Shown here piece by piece: positions 43,780 through 53,644 of a DNA stretch of 54,035 nucleotides (position 1 is its first letter; the number at the start of each line of letters is the position of its first letter). The DNA is from an uncultured Ruminococcus sp. (lineage in GTDB: Bacteria; Bacillota; Clostridia; Oscillospirales; Acutalibacteraceae). Position numbers and translations under genes: made by a program. The notes under the pieces are model-generated. The model was not told where the DNA came from and searched no databases. It was given only the letters and a program-made list of their open reading frames with translations. The DNA lies in the NCBI GenBank assembly GCA_902776185.1, contig CACYPH010000011.1:1-54035 (forward strand), given 5' to 3'.

Positions 43780-44952
43780 TTAAATGCGTGCGACGCCGGT
43801 TTCACGCGCCGCCTTGATGACGGCTTCGGCGACGACGGGGGCGACCTGCTTGTTCAGTGCGGAGATGATGATGTTATCCGCGCTGAGCTGATCGTCGGGG
43901 ATCAGCGACGCGAGCGCATAGGAGGTCGCGACTTTCATTTCCTCGTTGATACAGGTCGCGCGGCAGTCCAGCGCGCCGCGGAAGATGCCGGGGAACGCCA
44001 GCACATTGTTGATCTGGTTGGGGAAATCCGAGCGTCCCGTGCCGACGATCGCCGCACCCGCTTTGATCGCTTCGTCGGGCATGATCTCGGGCGTAGGATT
44101 CGCCATCGGCAGGACGATCGCTTTATCCGCCATCGAGCCGACCATCTCGGGGCTGACGACGCCGGGCGCCGATACGCCGATGAAAACGTCCGCGCCCTTC
44201 ATCGCATCGGCAAGCGTGCCGGTGCGCTTTTCGCGATTGGTGACCTTGGCGATCTCCGCTTTTGCGGGGTTCAAGCGTGCGTCACCCTCGCAGAGGATGC
44301 CCGCGCTGTCGCACATCATGACGTTCTTGACGCCGATATTCATCAGGTGCTTACAGATTGCGATGCCCGCAGAGCCTGCGCCGTTGATGACGACGCTGAC
44401 GTTGTCCATCTTCTTGCCGACGACCTTGAGCGCATTGATCAGCGCCGCGGCAACGACGATCGCCGTGCCGTGCTGATCATCGTGGAAGATCGGGATGCCG
44501 CAGATCTCCTTGAGCTTTCGCTCGATCTCAAAGCATCTCGGCGCGCTGATATCCTCCAGGTTGATGCCGCCGAACGAGCCGGAGATCAGGTAGATCGTGC
44601 GGACGATCTCGTCAACGTCTTTGGAGCGAATGCACAGCGGGAACGCATCGACGTCCGCAAAGGTTTTAAACAGGGCACATTTGCCCTCCATGACCGGCAT
44701 ACCTGCCTCGGGACCGATATCGCCCAGCCCCAACACAGCGGTGCCGTCGGTGATGACAGCGACGAGGTTTGAGCGGCGGGTCAGCTCGTAGCTTTTGTCG
44801 ACGTCTTTGTTGATGACAAGGCAAGGCTCGGCGACGCCGGGGGTGTAGGCGAGGGACAGATCCTCGCGGGTCTCGATCGGACAGCGGGTGACGACCTCGA
44901 TCTTGCCCTGCCAGTCGTAATGCTTCTGTAATGATTGTTCTCTGATATCCAT
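43780..44952 (-). CDS. NAD(P)-dependent malic enzyme
   Basis: A 390-aa short-form malic enzyme, oxidative decarboxylation of malate to pyruvate. [12 protein letters not shown] and [13 protein letters not shown] carry catalytic Tyr and Lys, and [14 protein letters not shown] is the dinucleotide fold. The first in-frame codon is a TTG at 44964; ATG 44952 with GGAAGG upstream is the better start. With fumarase directly upstream it would link fumarate, malate and pyruvate. Cofactor preference cannot be told here. Confidence 0.92.
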   Translation of the reverse strand: MDIREQSLQKHYDWQGKIEVVTRCPIETREDLSLAYTPGVAEPCLVINKDVDKSYELTRRSNLVAVITDGTAVLGLGDIGPEAGMPVMEGKCALFKTFADVDAFPLCIRSKDVDEIVRTIYLISGSFGGINLEDISAPRCFEIERKLKEICGIPIFHDDQHGTAIVVAAALINALKVVGKKMDNVSVVINGAGSAGIAICKHLMNIGVKNVMMCDSAGILCEGDARLNPAKAEIAKVTNREKRTGTLADAMKGADVFIGVSAPGVVSPEMVGSMADKAIVLPMANPTPEIMPDEAIKAGAAIVGTGRSDFPNQINNVLAFPGIFRGALDCRATCINEEMKVATSYALASLIPDDQLSADNIIISALNKQVAPVVAEAVIKAARETGVARI

Positions 44953-44970
44953 AGTACCTTCCAATCTCCC

Positions 44971-46344
<1,374 letters not shown>

Positions 46345-46361
46345 TCTCTACCTCCCGAATG

Positions 46362-47120
46362 TTATCTATGTAAATCTGTTGCAATCAATTTGCGGACGAC
46401 CTCAAGGCAGAACTTCTGACAATACCTGCCGTAGCTTTCATCGAAGTCCTCGCCGGCGTAACGCTCGCTGTTGCTGATGACGCGGATATCCGCGCAGCTG
46501 ACGCCAAGCTGAGCGCATACCTGAGCGACCGCGAAGCCCTCCATTTCCTCACAATCCGAACCGAGCTTTTCTCTGAGCAGGTCGATCATATCCAGCTCGC
46601 GGTTCCAGATGTCCGCCGCGCCGATAGTACCGCGGATTACCTTGCCGTGAGGATAGGGGATAGAGGCGGCAAGATCGATGACGTCAGGATGGCTGTGGAG
46701 CACTGCGATCTCTTTCAGTTGTCCGCCGCTGACGATCTCCGTGCCGGGAAATGTCCAGCGGGTGTGATCGCTCCCCTCGCCGCTGTCACGGTGCGAGGTG
46801 AAGTATCTGCCGAGGTGGACGAGGTTTTCTCCAAGGACGATATCGCCTTGGTGCAGGTCGGGGTGATGCGCGCCGGAGGTGCCTTGGATGAGGATCAGGC
46901 TCGGGTGAAAATGCTCGATCGCAAGGGCTGTCGCCGTCGCGGCATTGACCATGCCGATATAAGTGCGCCCGACGATAACGGGATGATCGTCGACCAACCC
47001 CGATACAAATCGATATGCGCCGATTGGATGCTCTGTCGGATCGCTCAGTTTTTCGATCAAATATGCCGATTCGCTTTCCATCGGTCCGAGGATCACGATC
47101 GGTCGTTTACGCTCTTCCAT
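46362..47120 (-). CDS. MTA/SAH-nucleosidase-like nucleoside phosphorylase family protein
   Basis: A 252-aa PNP/UDP-family enzyme. LILIQGTSGAHHPDLHQGDIVLGE corresponds to the ribose and phosphate region, and EEMEGFAVAQVCAQLGV carries the Glu-Met-Glu of the purine/ribose site as in MTA/SAH nucleosidases. RVISNSERYAGEDFDESY includes a substitution of the usual Asp general acid region (SD to SN), which may change base specificity. It likely cleaves 5'-methylthioadenosine, SAH or a related nucleoside. First gene of a run with fumC and malic enzyme. Confidence 0.78.
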   Translation of the reverse strand: MEERKRPIVILGPMESESAYLIEKLSDPTEHPIGAYRFVSGLVDDHPVIVGRTYIGMVNAATATALAIEHFHPSLILIQGTSGAHHPDLHQGDIVLGENLVHLGRYFTSHRDSGEGSDHTRWTFPGTEIVSGGQLKEIAVLHSHPDVIDLAASIPYPHGKVIRGTIGAADIWNRELDMIDLLREKLGSDCEEMEGFAVAQVCAQLGVSCADIRVISNSERYAGEDFDESYGRYCQKFCLEVVRKLIATDLHR

Positions 47121-47176
47121 AATCTGCCTCCGTATTCCCGCTTATTCTACCACATTCACGCGCGCAGGTCAAATAA

Positions 47177-47292
47177 TTAGTTAGGAGTTAGGAATTAGGA
47201 GTTAGGAGTGGAGGGAAATGCTGAAGCGTTTTGGAATAATAAGACTTGATTGTGAAATAACTCCTCACTCCTAACTTCTCACTCCTAACTCA
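47177..47292. repeat. inverted heptad-repeat element D
   Basis: Five left heptads TTAGTTA/GGAGTTA/GGAATTA (47177-47211), a short 46-base spacer and five right heptads TAACTCC/TCACTCC (47258-47292). It has the same 35-bp arms as A-C but a reduced spacer without a terminator hairpin. It ends 4 bases from the stop codon of the ZIP gene. Confidence 0.85.
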
Positions 47293-47295
47293 ATA

Positions 47296-48072
47296 CTATC
47301 CAAGCGCAACGTCGAGCGCCATCATCAGCGTAAAGCCGACGCCAAAGGTCATCACGCCGACGAGGGAACGCTCTCCTGCGGAGGTTTCGGGGATCAGGTC
47401 ATCGACGACGACATACATCATCGCGCCCGCCGCAAAGGTGAGCAGATAGGGCATCGCCGGGGCGATCAGCCCCGCATACGCGACCGTCAGCAGCCCGAAC
47501 AGCGGTTCCACCGCGCCCGACAGCGTACCGTCGATGAATGCGCGTGTGCGGCTATGACCCTGTGCGTGCAGAGGCATCGAGATGATCGCGCCCTCGGGAA
47601 AATTTTGGATCGCGATCCCGGTCGCCAGCGCCAGCGCTCCGCCCGCTGTGATATCGCCGATACCGGCGATCAGTCCTGCGTAGACGACCCCGACCGCCAT
47701 CCCCTCGGGAATGTTGTGCAGTGTGACCGCGAGCGCCATCATCGTGGTGCGCATCCCGTTCGTCGATTTTTGCGCGCGCAGATACAGTCGACGGATCAGA
47801 CGGTCGAGCAGCACGAGAAAGAGGATCCCCGCCCAAAAGCCGATGACAGACGGCAGAAATGCCCAGAAGCCGAGCCCCTCGGATTGTTCGATCGCCGGGA
47901 GGATCAGGCTCCAGACCGACGCCGCGACCATCACTCCCGCCGCAAAGCCGGTCAGCGCTTTTGCTACCCTGTCGCTGAGCTGCTTTTTCATAAAATATAC
48001 AACCGCCGCGCCGAGCGTAGTGCCGATGAACGGTACCGTCAGCCCGAGCAGTACATCAGAATTCAGAAGCAT
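47296..48072 (-). CDS. ZIP-family metal transporter
   Basis: A 258-aa polytopic protein with eight helices. The metal pathway motifs HNIPEGMAVG (helix 4) and NFPEGAIISMPL (helix 5) are the ZIP signature; GVAxP style bacterial ZIPs import zinc, iron or manganese. The histidine-rich loop usual in eukaryotic ZIPs is absent. ATG 48072 is better spaced from AAAGGA than ATG 48078. Stop codon lies next to heptad element D. Confidence 0.88.
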   Translation of the reverse strand: MLLNSDVLLGLTVPFIGTTLGAAVVYFMKKQLSDRVAKALTGFAAGVMVAASVWSLILPAIEQSEGLGFWAFLPSVIGFWAGILFLVLLDRLIRRLYLRAQKSTNGMRTTMMALAVTLHNIPEGMAVGVVYAGLIAGIGDITAGGALALATGIAIQNFPEGAIISMPLHAQGHSRTRAFIDGTLSGAVEPLFGLLTVAYAGLIAPAMPYLLTFAAGAMMYVVVDDLIPETSAGERSLVGVMTFGVGFTLMMALDVALG

Positions 48073-48170
48073 ATCCATTTCCTTTATGTGTATTGCGTGT
48101 TACTTCCATGTATATTGAAACTACCACGATACATCATATGCAAAAAGTGAAAACACGTACCGCAAATCGG

Positions 48171-48200
48171 TTGACAATCGGATCGCATATACGATAGAAT
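48171..48200 (+). promoter_or_regulatory. putative galK promoter
   Basis: TTGACA (48171-48176), 18 bases, TAGAAT (48195-48200), 36 bases before the start codon. Confidence 0.65.
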
Positions 48201-48236
48201 AGAAGCAGAATCAGTTTGCAAACGGGGTTGACCGCG

Positions 48237-49541
48237 ATGAAAAAAGATGTGTTACTGCAAAAGCTGAAATCAGGCGATTTTGACGGGGAATTGAGCGCTT
48301 TGTACGGCGGCTCGGACGCGATCCTTACGCGGCATAAGGAACGTATCGTCCAAGCGATAGAACGGTTTGACGTTTATTTTCCGAACCGTGACGACATCAG
48401 GATCTTTTCCGCTCCCGGCAGAACCGAGATCGGCGGCAACCATACCGACCATCAGCACGGCTGTGCGCTGGCGGCGGCGGTGGATCTCGATGTGATCGCG
48501 ATCGTCGCTTTCCATGACGAGGGCGTTATCAGGCTGAAATCCAAGGGGCATGATATCGGTATCGTGGAGCTTTCGGATCTGACGATACGCGCAGAAGAAA
48601 AGGGAAGATCTGTTTCGATGATCCGCGGGATCGCGGCGCGCTTTGCTCAGATGGGCGTGAATGTCGGCGGGTTTGACGCGTATACGGTGTCGGACGTCCT
48701 CAGCGGCAGCGGGCTGTCGTCATCGGCGGCATTCGAAACGCTGGTCGGGACGATTATCAATATGAAATATAACGACGGTAAGACCGAACCGGTGGAGCTG
48801 GCGAAGATTGGTCAGTATACCGAGAATGTCTACTACGGCAAGGGCAGCGGTCTGCTTGATCAGACGGTTTGTTCCGTCGGCGGTTTGGTATTCCTCGATT
48901 TTCAGGATACGAAGAATCCGATCGTCAAAAAACAGCATTTCAGCTTTGCGAGCGCAGGATATCGTCTGTGCGTGACCGATACCAAGGGCAGTCACGGCGA
49001 TCTTGAGGACGAATACACCGCCGTTCCGAACGAGATGAAAGAGGTCGCGCACCAATTCGGCAAGGACGTCCTGCGCGAGGTTGACGAGGAAGAATTCTAT
49101 CGCTGTGTCCCGAAACTGCACGAAAAGTGCTCCGACCGCGCGATCCTGCGCGCCGCGCATTTTTTCGGCGAGAGCAGACGTGCTCAAGAGGAAGCGCAGG
49201 CTTTACAGAACGGTGATCTTGACGCGTTCTTTCGCCTGTATCGCGCGTCGGGCTTATCCTCGGCGACCTTGCTCCAAAATCTGTACTCCGCCAAAAAGCC
49301 GATCGAGCAGGGGATCACCCTTGGCATCATGCTCAGCCGCAGGATCCTCGGCGACGATGCGGCGGTCAGAGTCCACGGCGGCGGCTTTGCGGGGACAATC
49401 CAGGCGATCGTGCCGATCGACAGAGTTGATGAATACGTTCGCGCGATGGACGATCTGTTCGGCGAAAACAGCTGTAATGTGCTGCGCGTCCGCACCGTCG
49501 GCGGCTTGGAGCTTTTCGGTAATAATCATGACAGCAAATAA
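48237..49541 (+). CDS. galK: galactokinase
   Basis: A 434-aa GHMP kinase that phosphorylates galactose at C1. PGRTEIGGNHTDHQHG (60-75) is the galactokinase signature, SGSGLSSSAAFE is the ATP loop, and VRVHGGGFAGTIQA is motif 3. It is somewhat longer than usual because of an N-terminal extension of about 40 residues. ATG 48237 is preferred over an in-frame TTG at 48216. No galT, galE or transporter is adjacent, so it is expressed alone, with a good promoter. Confidence 0.93.
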   Translation: MKKDVLLQKLKSGDFDGELSALYGGSDAILTRHKERIVQAIERFDVYFPNRDDIRIFSAPGRTEIGGNHTDHQHGCALAAAVDLDVIAIVAFHDEGVIRLKSKGHDIGIVELSDLTIRAEEKGRSVSMIRGIAARFAQMGVNVGGFDAYTVSDVLSGSGLSSSAAFETLVGTIINMKYNDGKTEPVELAKIGQYTENVYYGKGSGLLDQTVCSVGGLVFLDFQDTKNPIVKKQHFSFASAGYRLCVTDTKGSHGDLEDEYTAVPNEMKEVAHQFGKDVLREVDEEEFYRCVPKLHEKCSDRAILRAAHFFGESRRAQEEAQALQNGDLDAFFRLYRASGLSSATLLQNLYSAKKPIEQGITLGIMLSRRILGDDAAVRVHGGGFAGTIQAIVPIDRVDEYVRAMDDLFGENSCNVLRVRTVGGLELFGNNHDSK

Positions 49542-49594
49542 AGAGCTGAGCGTCAGGCAATCGGAGCTGTTGATGGCGGCGATCGGGTAGGGAT

Positions 49595-49619
49595 ATGATA
49601 TCATCATTTACGTATACGT
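49595..49619 (+). promoter_or_regulatory. paired palindromes upstream of tetR-type gene
   Basis: ATGATATCAT (49595-49604) and ACGTATACGT (49610-49619), both perfect 10-bp palindromes, lie 15 bp apart, 29 bases before the regulator's start codon. A TetR autoregulation site is a reasonable guess. Confidence 0.35.
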
Positions 49620-49647
49620 TCATTAAGCTCCGGGAAAGAAAAATGAT

Positions 49648-50193
49648 ATGAAACGAAAAACAACAAAAGAGATTCTTGCGGAGTCATTCCGCGAGCTTGC
49701 AGAGAAAAAGAGTATCGACAAGATCACCGTCAGGGATATCACCGAGAACTGCGGTTATTCCTCGGCGACCTTTTACCGTCAATTCAAGGATAAATACGAT
49801 CTGATCGCTTGGGCATATACAAAGGATCTGGAAAAGATCATGATTCAGATCGCTTTTGATGAGAATTCCTGGAAAAAGACCCTGATCGACGCGGCGTATT
49901 ACTACCGCGATCACAAGGACTATCTTTCTAATCTGCTTCTGCATACGAGCGGTTATTTATCTTTTATCCGCTATATGTCGGAGATCAACTATCGCAGTCT
50001 GAAAAACACGATCGAAAAATCAGATCATTACATTCAGGATGAAAAGACAGATATGTACATCCGTCTGTACTGTCAGGGGACGGTCGCGCTGACCTGCGAC
50101 TGGATACTTGAAAAATATCACGCGACGCCCGAGGAGCTTGCCGAGATCTACGAGAAATCTCTGCCCGAACCACTGAGAGAATATCTGTATTGA
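49648..50193 (+). CDS. TetR/AcrR-family transcriptional regulator
   Basis: A 181-aa repressor. Its N-terminal HTH is ITVRDITENCGYSSATFYRQFKDKYDLIAWAY; the remaining helical region is poorly conserved and holds the ligand pocket. The sequence style is that of the DhaS-like branch of small TetR proteins. It lies 147 bp before the ferritin-like gene on the same strand and may regulate itself or neighbours. Ligand unknown. Confidence 0.86.
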   Translation: MKRKTTKEILAESFRELAEKKSIDKITVRDITENCGYSSATFYRQFKDKYDLIAWAYTKDLEKIMIQIAFDENSWKKTLIDAAYYYRDHKDYLSNLLLHTSGYLSFIRYMSEINYRSLKNTIEKSDHYIQDEKTDMYIRLYCQGTVALTCDWILEKYHATPEELAEIYEKSLPEPLREYLY

Positions 50194-50250
50194 TTACGAG
50201 AGAATCGATGCAATTTTTCTCATAATGAGAAAATATACAAATATTATGAA

Positions 50251-50288
50251 TTGAAAAACCCCCGATTTTCGGTACAATGATAATTGTA
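50251..50288 (+). promoter_or_regulatory. promoter with OhrR-box-like palindrome
   Basis: TTGAAA (50251-50256), 16 bases, TACAAT (50273-50278). The -10 box is itself the left half of the perfect palindrome TACAAT-gata-ATTGTA (50273-50288). B. subtilis OhrR is known to bind TACAATT-AATTGTA; this site differs by one base of spacing. An OhrR-type protein is encoded two genes on. Confidence 0.65.
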
Positions 50289-50291
50289 ATT

Positions 50292-50317
50292 GCGCACAAT
50301 AAGAGAGCGCACAATAA
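50292..50317 (+). repeat. short direct repeat in ferritin-like gene leader
   Basis: GCGCACAATAA occurs twice (50292-50302 and 50307-50317), separated by GAGA, between the palindrome and the ribosome binding site. The 15-bp period could be regulatory or leader RNA. Confidence 0.5.
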
Positions 50318-50340
50318 TGTACCAAAACGGAGGTTTTATT

Positions 50341-50796
50341 ATGGCAAACGCAAAAGTAATCGAAGGCTTACAGATCATCGTTACCGATCTCGCTCAGCAG
50401 GCGGACGGTCACGCACTCCAGTCCCGCATCTTCGCGGCAGAGGGCTTCACAAAGCTCGCTGAAAAATACGCTGAGCACGCGACAGAGGAACGCGGCTGGG
50501 TAGAGAAATGCACCGACAGACTGCTCGACCTCGGCGTCGACGTCAAGCTCGAAGCGAAAAAAGAAGGTCCTGTCTATAAGGATCCGGTAGACTGGGTCAA
50601 GTATGACCTCGAGGTCTCGAAAGCCGGTCTTGCATGGCTCAAGGAGATCACCGAGGAAGCACGCGAGGACTACACCACCTTCGACATCCTCAAGGAGTAT
50701 TATCAGGACGAGGAAGAGGATATGTACTGGGACGAGGCTCAGCTCGAGCTGATCGAGTGCATCGGCAAGCAGAACTGGCTCTTACAGCAGCTTTAA
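50341..50796 (+). CDS. ferritin-like protein with degenerate diiron ligands
   Basis: A 151-aa four-helix protein of the bacterioferritin size and pattern (YAEHATEERGWVEKCTDRLLDLGVD, YYQDEEEDMYWDEAQLELIECIG). When I align it from memory to E. coli Bfr, the ferroxidase ligands E18, E51, H54, E94, E127 and H130 correspond to D16, E49, G52, S93, E124 and D127, so both ExxH histidines and one Glu are lost; the haem Met52 position is E50. It may store iron differently, bind another cofactor or act only structurally. GGAGG precedes ATG 50341; earlier in-frame starts have no site. First gene of the apparent ferritin-ohrR-MBL/rubredoxin operon. Confidence 0.75.
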   Translation: MANAKVIEGLQIIVTDLAQQADGHALQSRIFAAEGFTKLAEKYAEHATEERGWVEKCTDRLLDLGVDVKLEAKKEGPVYKDPVDWVKYDLEVSKAGLAWLKEITEEAREDYTTFDILKEYYQDEEEDMYWDEAQLELIECIGKQNWLLQQL

Positions 50797-50805
50797 TAAC
50801 GAGAA

Positions 50806-50841
50806 AAAGAGGTTGACGTTAATAATCACGCCGACCTCTTT
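50806..50841 (+). other. hairpin between ferritin-like gene and ohrR-type gene
   Basis: AAAGAGGT (50806-50813) pairs with ACCTCTTT (50834-50841), extended inside by further pairs (TG/CG region), followed by a weak T stretch (TTGTAT). It could be a partial terminator that makes more of the first gene than of the downstream regulator. Confidence 0.5.
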
Positions 50842-50857
50842 GTATAAGGGGATCATA

Positions 50858-51289
50858 ATGCAGAATGACGAAACAATCAAGCTCGATAATCAGCTTTGCT
50901 TTCCGCTGTATGCCTGTGCCAAAGAGGTCGTCCGACAGTATCGCAAGCCCCTTGAGCCGCTGAATCTGACCTATACGCAGTACATCGTGATGATGGTGCT
51001 GTGGGAGTTCGGGAGCATGACAGAGGGCGAGCTGGGCAAGAAAGTTCGCCTCGATTCCGGCACGCTCGCGCCGCTGTTGAAACGGCTTGAAAAACAGGGG
51101 CTGATTAACCGTACCCGTCCCGAGAACAATGAACGCAAGCTGTATCTTTCACTCACCGATCAGGGCGAAGCGTTAAAGGAAAAGGCAGTATCCGTACCGC
51201 AAATGATGGACGGATGCATCCCGCTGACAAATGACGAATTGACTGTGTTGAAAAAACTACTGGACAAAGCGCTGATCAATATGTCATAA
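50858..51289 (+). CDS. MarR-family organic peroxide sensor, OhrR type
   Basis: A 143-aa winged-helix repressor with the one-cysteine OhrR layout: QLCFPLYACAKEVVRQY holds the reactive Cys14, and Y28 and Y39 (LTYTQY) match the two tyrosines that hydrogen-bond to it. A second Cys at 20 is extra. The winged helix is GELGKKVRLDSGTLAPLLKRLEKQGLINR. OhrR proteins release DNA when organic hydroperoxides oxidise the Cys. No ohrA peroxidase is present; the neighbours are the ferritin-like and MBL-rubredoxin genes. AAGGGG precedes the start. Confidence 0.88.
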   Translation: MQNDETIKLDNQLCFPLYACAKEVVRQYRKPLEPLNLTYTQYIVMMVLWEFGSMTEGELGKKVRLDSGTLAPLLKRLEKQGLINRTRPENNERKLYLSLTDQGEALKEKAVSVPQMMDGCIPLTNDELTVLKKLLDKALINMS

Positions 51290-51312
51290 TAAGAGAAAAG
51301 GAGGCATAGCTT

Positions 51313-52254
51313 ATGATCATCAAAGCAGTAAAATTCAGAAAAGACGGTTTTTATACCCAGCCGTTCGTTTTCGGCGGCGAGGAAGGCGCTGAAAAATTTG
51401 ACCCGACTGTCCGTTATCGCGGCAGCTTGCAGAATTACCTGATCGATACCGGCGACGAGGTGATCTTGGTCGATACAGGCTTGCCTGCGGGTACGCCCGA
51501 GGAAGTACCGGACGAAACCAGCATGGTATATACCGGCAAGGATATCAGCAGCTATATGGAAGCGCTTGCCGATCTCGGCTACAAGCCCGAGCAGGTGACG
51601 AAGATCCTGCTGACACATAAGCACAGCGACCATTCGGGGGAACTGAAATCCTTCCCGAACGCACAGATCTTTCTGAATGAAGAGGAAGTCAGCGCCGATG
51701 AATTACAGGGTATCCCGAATCTTGTCCCTGTCAAATTCACCGACGGCGCGTACTATAACTTCCCCGAGAGCCAGAAGATCACCGACGGTGTGTATCTGAT
51801 CAAGGCGAAGGGTCACACCAACGGCAACAGCCTTGTCATTGCCGAAAAAGACGATCTGTTCTATCTATTTGAGGCGGACATCACCTATGTTGACGAGGCG
51901 CTGTATGAGAATAAGCTCTCTATCGTATTCGACGATCTTCCCGCGGCGCGTGAAACACTCGACCGTGTGCGCGAATTCGTCCGCAATCATCCGACTGTCT
52001 ATATGGGTACTCATACGCCCCAGGGCTATGAGAATCTCGAGGCAAACCGTGTGATGGATTTGGATAACCCTGTCGAGACGGTATTTGCCGAGGTCGATTT
52101 CAGCGAGCAGAAAGCTACGGGCATCTACGTTTGCTCTATCTGCGGTTATGTTTACGATCCCGCTGAGCATGACGGCGTTGCATTTGAGGACCTTCCCGAC
52201 GACTGGCGCTGCCCGCGCTGCAAACAGCCGAAAGCGAAATTCAACAGAGCATAA
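51313..52254 (+). CDS. metallo-beta-lactamase fold / rubredoxin fusion
   Basis: A 313-aa fusion. The MBL domain (1-250) binds two metals: THKHSDH (H102, H104, D106, H107), H168, D189 and H234, resembling lactonases and glyoxalase II rather than flavodiiron proteins, which use HxExD. The C-terminal domain (271-313) is a full rubredoxin with C274-x2-C277 and C300-x2-C303 and the usual [12 protein letters not shown] and [13 protein letters not shown] rubredoxin attached to an MBL suggests electron transfer or redox gating of a hydrolase. AGGAGG precedes the start, 23 bases after the regulator. Function of such fusions is not established as far as I know. Confidence 0.88.
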   Translation: MIIKAVKFRKDGFYTQPFVFGGEEGAEKFDPTVRYRGSLQNYLIDTGDEVILVDTGLPAGTPEEVPDETSMVYTGKDISSYMEALADLGYKPEQVTKILLTHKHSDHSGELKSFPNAQIFLNEEEVSADELQGIPNLVPVKFTDGAYYNFPESQKITDGVYLIKAKGHTNGNSLVIAEKDDLFYLFEADITYVDEALYENKLSIVFDDLPAARETLDRVREFVRNHPTVYMGTHTPQGYENLEANRVMDLDNPVETVFAEVDFSEQKATGIYVCSICGYVYDPAEHDGVAFEDLPDDWRCPRCKQPKAKFNRA

Positions 52255-52290
52255 TTCGATATTCACTTACCCATTTTTTATCATAAGAGA

Positions 52291-52316
52291 GGGCGGTTCA
52301 GCTGAACCGTCCTTTC
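52291..52316 (+). terminator. palindrome-type terminator after MBL-rubredoxin gene
   Basis: CGGTTCAG-CTGAACCG (52294-52309) is a perfect 16-bp palindrome with no spacer; GG/CC pairs flank it and TTTCC follows. It can end the operon or act as a binding site for a dimeric regulator before dinB. Confidence 0.5.
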
Positions 52317-52345
52317 CGCATACCACAGCTGCAGGAGGCGATTGA

Positions 52346-53560
52346 ATGAACCAAATCATCATCCATGTCGATATGGACGCATTCTACGCCTCTGTTGAAA
52401 TGCGCGATAATCCGGCGCTGCGCGGTAAGCCGTTGATCATCGGATCACTGCCGAACGAGCGCGGCGTGGTTGCTACCTGCAGTTATGAGGCGCGAAAATA
52501 CGGCGTCCACTCCGCTATGAATATCAAGGAGGCATATCGCCGCTGTCCGAACGGCGTCTACATGCATCCGAACTTTGACAAGTACAGAGCGGTGTCCGAA
52601 CAGCTCCATGAGATATGGAACACCTACGCCGAAGCCTCGGAGTATGTCGCGCTGGACGAAGCCTATCTCGACGTTACCAAGCATGCCGTGACCTTTGACG
52701 GAGCGCGTGAGATCGCCCGCACCATCAAGCGCAGGACGCTCGACGAACTCGGACTTTCCTGTTCTGTCGGCGTAGCGTATTCCAAGACGGCGGCGAAAAC
52801 CGCCAGCGAGGAGAAAAAGCCGAACGGCTATTTTGAGATTCCCGATGAAAAGACTTTTGTGGAGCTGATGATCGACCGCGATGTGCGCGCCCTCTATACG
52901 GTTGGAGCAAAAACCGCTGAGAAGCTTCACGCCTCAGGTATCCGCACCGTCCGCGATATTCAGGAAAAGCAGGATGAAGTCGTCCGACTGCTCGGCAAGC
53001 AGGGGCATTGGCTGACACAGCTCTCTTTCGGTATCGATCACCGAAAGGTAGAGCCGTATTTACCCCAGAATGCAAAGTCTATCAGCCGTGAGCTGACCTT
53101 TCAGGAGGACGTCACCAACGAAATTCTGTTAAGGAATGTGCTCTTTTTGCTCGCGCTGTGTGTGGAGCATCGGGCAAAGCGGTACGGGCTGTACGGAAAG
53201 GGCGTCACCCTCAAGATCACCTATGCGGATATGAAAAGCATTACCCGCTCCAAGGCGACAGCTTCGAGCAATTCTGCAATAGAGATCTACAAGGAAGCGG
53301 TACAGCTTTTTGAGCAGGTGGAGAAGCGTCCGATCCGTTTGATCGGCGCGGGGATTTATAACCTTTCGACAGAATATGAAAAGCAGTTGAGCTTTGATGA
53401 TCTTCTGCAGAATACAAGTTATACCAAAGCGGCTGAGCTGAAAGAACAGTTCGCTGCCATGCAGCGCAGATACGGTCTTGATTTTGAGGGACATCTGGAG
53501 CAGATCTACCGCTGGGATACGCTCCACAAAACGGCGGAGTATATGCGAAAGCATAGTTAA
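52346..53560 (+). CDS. dinB: DNA polymerase IV (Y-family)
   Basis: A 404-aa translesion polymerase. HVDMDAFYASVEMRD gives the first catalytic Asp and the steric gate region, and ALDEAYLDVT gives the second acidic pair; the finger, thumb (LGLSCSVGVAYSKTAAKTAS) and little-finger domains follow. A clamp-binding motif is probably in QLSFDDL near residue 350. It copies damaged templates with low fidelity. AGGAGG lies before the ATG. No LexA-type box (GAAC...GTTC) is visible upstream. Confidence 0.93.
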   Translation: MNQIIIHVDMDAFYASVEMRDNPALRGKPLIIGSLPNERGVVATCSYEARKYGVHSAMNIKEAYRRCPNGVYMHPNFDKYRAVSEQLHEIWNTYAEASEYVALDEAYLDVTKHAVTFDGAREIARTIKRRTLDELGLSCSVGVAYSKTAAKTASEEKKPNGYFEIPDEKTFVELMIDRDVRALYTVGAKTAEKLHASGIRTVRDIQEKQDEVVRLLGKQGHWLTQLSFGIDHRKVEPYLPQNAKSISRELTFQEDVTNEILLRNVLFLLALCVEHRAKRYGLYGKGVTLKITYADMKSITRSKATASSNSAIEIYKEAVQLFEQVEKRPIRLIGAGIYNLSTEYEKQLSFDDLLQNTSYTKAAELKEQFAAMQRRYGLDFEGHLEQIYRWDTLHKTAEYMRKHS

Positions 53561-53592
53561 AAAGTGACAAGGCTATTTTATCACACAACTAA

Positions 53593-53634
53593 AAACCGGC
53601 ATAGTCTTTTCAATGATGAGATCTATGCCGGTTT
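53593..53634 (+). terminator. terminator after dinB
   Basis: AAACCGGCATAG (53593-53604) pairs with CTATGCCGGTTT (53623-53634), 12 bp, 18-base loop. The right arm ends in TTT. Confidence 0.8.
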
Positions 53635-53644
53635 AATATTTGGT

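Noticed and set aside
52294-52309. LexA box ahead of dinB
   Set aside because: The palindrome is GGTTC...GAACC, the half-sites are in reversed order to GAAC...GTTC.
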